DNA from: Gammaproteobacteria bacterium | Lineage (GTDB): Bacteria > Pseudomonadota > Gammaproteobacteria > GCA-001735895 | Reading direction: 5' to 3' | Assembly (NCBI GenBank): GCA_003645435.1 | Contig: QNFD01000021.1 | Location: 1-15,394 of the forward strand | DNA length: 15,394 nucleotides | Shown here: positions 12,837 to 15,394 of the stretch, in pieces | How the letters are laid out: each line of letters begins with the position of its first letter | Position numbering within the stretch: position 1 is the first letter of the stretch | Notes under the pieces: generated by a model | Databases searched by the model: none | Told to the model about the DNA's origin: nothing | What the model saw: only the letters and a program-made list of their open reading frames with translations | Program-made: the position numbers and the translations under genes

Positions 12837-15017
12837 TTGCTGTCCCGACGATATTTATTTATTACCGGCCTGATCTTCAGTGTGTTTTCCGAACACATTT
12901 TGGCCGCCGATGACTGGGGCCTTTGTCGAGCCCCTACTTTTCAGTTTACAGATAAACCAACCTCGATCCTTGATCCTGTCGAAATAGAATCTCAGTTTAT
13001 GAGTCGGTCCGGAAACGACTTAATAGAGTTCTCGGGGGAGGTTGAATTAAGTCGGTCCGGGCAAAATATCCGTGCCGACAATCTGTTAATCAACAGTCTA
13101 AGCCATCAATTGGAAGCCAATGGCCAGATAATTTACGAAGACATGAATTATCGCCTGCAAATGGAAAGGTTAAACCTGGACACGAAAGATCAAACGGCGA
13201 TTTTTAGAGATGTCGAGTTCCAGTTAAACCTGAGCCACGCCAGTGGAACCGCCGATGAAATCGAAAAGATTGATGATGCGCGTAGCCGTTATCGGAACAT
13301 TCTGTACACTACCTGCGACCCTGAAGACCGCGACTGGCACCTGAAGGCTTCCGAGTTACTTATCGATGAAGAAAGCGGCATAGGTACTGCCAGGCACGCG
13401 ACCATGTATTTCAAGAACGTGCCATTTTTCTATCTTCCCAAATTCACCTTCCCGCTCGACGATCGTAGAAAGACGGGTATCCTTGCACCAAAATATGGTT
13501 CTAGCGAGAACCTGGGAACTACCCTCGTGGTTCCCTTCTACTGGAACATTGCACCGCAAACCGACGCCACTATTACCCCGGTCTGGTATAGAAAACGAGG
13601 CCTGCAATTAAACACTGAAAACCGCTACCTGTTTGAAAACCATGAAGGTCAGCTCGATTTGTCTTACCTGGATGATGATCAACTGGATAGCAAACGTTGG
13701 ATGACGAAATGGCAGCATCGCGGCGATTTGGGTTCAGATATCAAAGCCAATATCCTGTTACAGGAAGTGTCGGATGATTTGTACTTCAACGATTTTAGCT
13801 TTCTTACAACCGAGGATAAATTGATCAAGAATCTGGAAAGGCATGCAATATTTAGCCACAACAGCACTTCCTGGCAAAGTAATTTAATGTTGCAAGATTA
13901 TCAGACACTGGATCCAACGCTTACCGCTGACGAGCTCCCCTACAGTCGTCTGCCCCGGCTCACTGTCAACAGCCAGTTCCAGCCACTTGCCAATAACACC
14001 CAACTGGAGCTACGCAATGAACTGGTGCAATTCGATCGAGAAGAGAGTGTTACAGGTACCCGCTTAAATGTCGTACCCTCTATTGCCTGGCCAAATTCCA
14101 ATAGCTGGTCCTTCTTTGAGCCCAGGCTACAGTATGCCTTAACCGAATATAAAATCGAAGATAATGAACCGGACCCCAACTCAATTAGCCGATATATACC
14201 AACATTCAGTCTCGATAGCGGGTTAATTTTCGAGCGTCTGGCTAACGCGCAACGGGGCTGGGTTCAAACCCTGGAACCACGTCTGTTTTATTTATACACA
14301 CCCTACCAGGATCAGGACGAAATACCCGATTTCGATACTGCTCGTTTATCCCAGACACTGGATAATTTTTTCGCTACTAACCGTTTTAGCGGTGCCGACC
14401 GGATCGGTGATGCTAATCAGTTTACGGTTGGTCTCGGTTCTAGAATGTATAGCAGGTTGAGTGGCCAGGAAATCATGAATTTCAATCTGGGACAAATTTA
14501 TTACCTGCAAGACAGGCGTGTGAGTCTGAGTGGTGTCGTCGACGATAGCTCCAAATCTGATCTAATAGCTGAATTCTCCCTCATCCCAAATCCGGGCTGG
14601 AGGGTAAGTGCCAAGCTCGTGCACGGCCAGGAAGAAAGCAGCTTTACCCAAAAGAACCTGTCAGTTAATTACGCCCGCCGGGGTATTGCGGCAAATTTCG
14701 AATACTTTTTCACCGATCAGGTGCTAGAACAGGTGGCGATATCAACAGCCCTTCCGGTGGGTAATCACTGGGCGTTGATAGCCAAGGTACATCAATCCCT
14801 GAAGTTTGATGAACCGGTCGAAAATTTACTCGGAATGGCCTATGAATCCTGTTGCTGGGGCATTAAAATACTCGTTAGTGAAACCAATGATGCTGATTTC
14901 CTTGTCACCGATCAGGCAATTTATTTCGAAATAACCTTCAAAGGCTTATCTCGCGCCGGTCAGGATGTCGAAGGCAAACTAAAGAATTCCATTACCGGCT
15001 ACCAGCCAACATTTTAG
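12837..15017 (+). CDS. lptD: LPS-assembly protein LptD
   Basis: A 726-residue outer-membrane beta-barrel that, plugged by LptE, inserts lipopolysaccharide into the outer leaflet. The signal peptide is SRRYLFITGLIFSVF with cleavage after ILA (about residue 23). Residues 45-200 form the periplasmic OstA/LptA-like jellyroll (VEIESQFM, GEVELSRSGQNIRADNLLIN). From about 200 the LptD barrel starts (PFFYLPKFTFPLDDRRKTGILAPKYG splits at 195-220) and continues as alternating strands to the end. The four cysteines that form the essential disulfides in E. coli have counterparts: Cys30, Cys160 and the adjacent Cys672-Cys673 in YESCCWG. Slightly shorter than the E. coli protein. The start is uncertain: a TTG at 12837 fits the signal peptide, no in-frame ATG or GTG lies between the upstream stop (12777) and it, and no Shine-Dalgarno is visible. 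surA follows. Confidence 0.95.
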   Translation: MLSRRYLFITGLIFSVFSEHILAADDWGLCRAPTFQFTDKPTSILDPVEIESQFMSRSGNDLIEFSGEVELSRSGQNIRADNLLINSLSHQLEANGQIIYEDMNYRLQMERLNLDTKDQTAIFRDVEFQLNLSHASGTADEIEKIDDARSRYRNILYTTCDPEDRDWHLKASELLIDEESGIGTARHATMYFKNVPFFYLPKFTFPLDDRRKTGILAPKYGSSENLGTTLVVPFYWNIAPQTDATITPVWYRKRGLQLNTENRYLFENHEGQLDLSYLDDDQLDSKRWMTKWQHRGDLGSDIKANILLQEVSDDLYFNDFSFLTTEDKLIKNLERHAIFSHNSTSWQSNLMLQDYQTLDPTLTADELPYSRLPRLTVNSQFQPLANNTQLELRNELVQFDREESVTGTRLNVVPSIAWPNSNSWSFFEPRLQYALTEYKIEDNEPDPNSISRYIPTFSLDSGLIFERLANAQRGWVQTLEPRLFYLYTPYQDQDEIPDFDTARLSQTLDNFFATNRFSGADRIGDANQFTVGLGSRMYSRLSGQEIMNFNLGQIYYLQDRRVSLSGVVDDSSKSDLIAEFSLIPNPGWRVSAKLVHGQEESSFTQKNLSVNYARRGIAANFEYFFTDQVLEQVAISTALPVGNHWALIAKVHQSLKFDEPVENLLGMAYESCCWGIKILVSETNDADFLVTDQAIYFEITFKGLSRAGQDVEGKLKNSITGYQPTF

Positions 15018-15032
15018 CCGAAAGCCAACTAA

Positions 15033-15070
15033 GGAGCCTCTGATCAATTCATGAATGAATCAGAGGCTCC
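15033..15070. repeat. Palindromic hairpin between lptD and surA
   Basis: GGAGCCTCTGAT (15033-15044) and ATCAGAGGCTCC (15059-15070) are perfect 12-base complements around a 14-base loop that itself contains the palindrome ATTCATGAAT. No run of T follows, so it is not a typical intrinsic terminator. It may attenuate or stabilise the lptD-surA transcript, or be a dispersed repeat unit. Its sequence is unrelated to the other two repeat families in the window. Confidence 0.7.
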
Positions 15071-15092
15071 CTAAAACATTTGCAGTATAATT

Positions 15093-15394
15093 ATGACTCG
15101 TTTATTGATCATTTTTCTAATCACAATCGCCGGTATTCAACTGGCCAGTGCTGCACAAACGCCGATCGATTCGATAATTGTAATCGTTGACGAAGACATC
15201 ATTTCACAGCGTGAACTGGACAAAAGGATTGAACTGATTCGGCTCGATTTTCAACAATCTAATCGAAGAATACCCGATCCGGATACCTTGAAGCGACAGG
15301 TTCTGGAGGTAATGATTGTTGATTCAATATTACTTCAGGAGGCAAAAAACCGCGGCTTAAGAATTACCGATGGACAGCTTAACCAGATGGTCCA
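15093..15394 (+). CDS. surA: Periplasmic chaperone SurA, 5' part
   Basis: The first 100 codons are present; the gene runs off the right edge. SurA is a periplasmic peptidyl-prolyl isomerase-family chaperone that escorts outer-membrane proteins, LptD included, to the BAM complex. The signal peptide is TRLLIIFLITIAGIQLASA, with cleavage after ASA. The mature start IDSIIVIVDEDIISQRELDKRI is split here as IDSIIVIVDEDII and SQRELDKRIELI, the SurA N-terminal opening; PDTLKRQVLEVMIVDSILLQ and NRGLRITDGQLN follow as in other SurA proteins. The parvulin domains would lie beyond the window. The position just downstream of lptD is the conserved gammaproteobacterial order. The ribosome binding site is weak (GCAG), and the hairpin at 15033-15070 lies in the 75-base gap. 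Confidence 0.95.
   Translation, partial: MTRLLIIFLITIAGIQLASAAQTPIDSIIVIVDEDIISQRELDKRIELIRLDFQQSNRRIPDPDTLKRQVLEVMIVDSILLQEAKNRGLRITDGQLNQMV

Overview
The window looks like a chromosomal segment of a gammaproteobacterium of moderate GC content. The main signs are the lptD-surA pair (outer-membrane LPS insertion and periplasmic chaperone), a pcnB-folK-deoxynucleoside kinase-panB-panC run, and a Uup-type ABC-F ATPase. I cannot name a genus. Almost everything is housekeeping or cofactor metabolism. I see no phage, integrase, transposase, CRISPR array or classical defence system, and no rRNA or tRNA gene.

Layout. Bases 1-402 hold no confident gene: possibly the tail of an upstream gene, then an inverted pair of REP-like palindromes (about 105-247) and a doubtful 34-codon ORF. 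A small 'virulence factor' family protein (403-702, +) converges on a SRAP/YedK DNA-abasic-site protein (716-1366, -). Uup (1493-3385, +) follows and carries an in-frame hexanucleotide microsatellite. After a palindromic repeat element comes a plausible sigma70 promoter and a tightly packed plus-strand run: poly(A) polymerase I, folK, a deoxynucleoside kinase, panB and panC (3588-7736). A second copy of the same palindromic repeat family lies between panC and a convergent WYL-domain regulator (7926-8894, -). The regulator is divergent from a small cupin-like protein (8986-9555, +), and an imperfect 23-bp dyad sits between them. Next is the minus-strand glutathione-dependent formaldehyde detoxification pair frmA-fghA (11540 down to 9574), divergent from an exported DUF3179 protein (11718-12680, +). 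The window ends with lptD (12837-15017, +) and the first 100 codons of surA (15093 to the edge).

How the genes work together. FolK (folate) and PanB are linked through the one-carbon pool, because PanB uses 5,10-methylene-THF to make ketopantoate and PanC then makes pantothenate for CoA. FrmA and FghA convert the spontaneous glutathione-formaldehyde adduct to formate. LptD and SurA are linked because SurA helps assemble outer-membrane beta-barrels, LptD among them.

I did not find a clear undescribed system. The items most worth a second look are the several families of dispersed-type palindromic repeats, the (CAGTAC)6 tract in uup, the dyad between the WYL regulator and the cupin gene, the DUF3179 gene divergent from the formaldehyde operon, and the non-ATG start of lptD with no visible Shine-Dalgarno.
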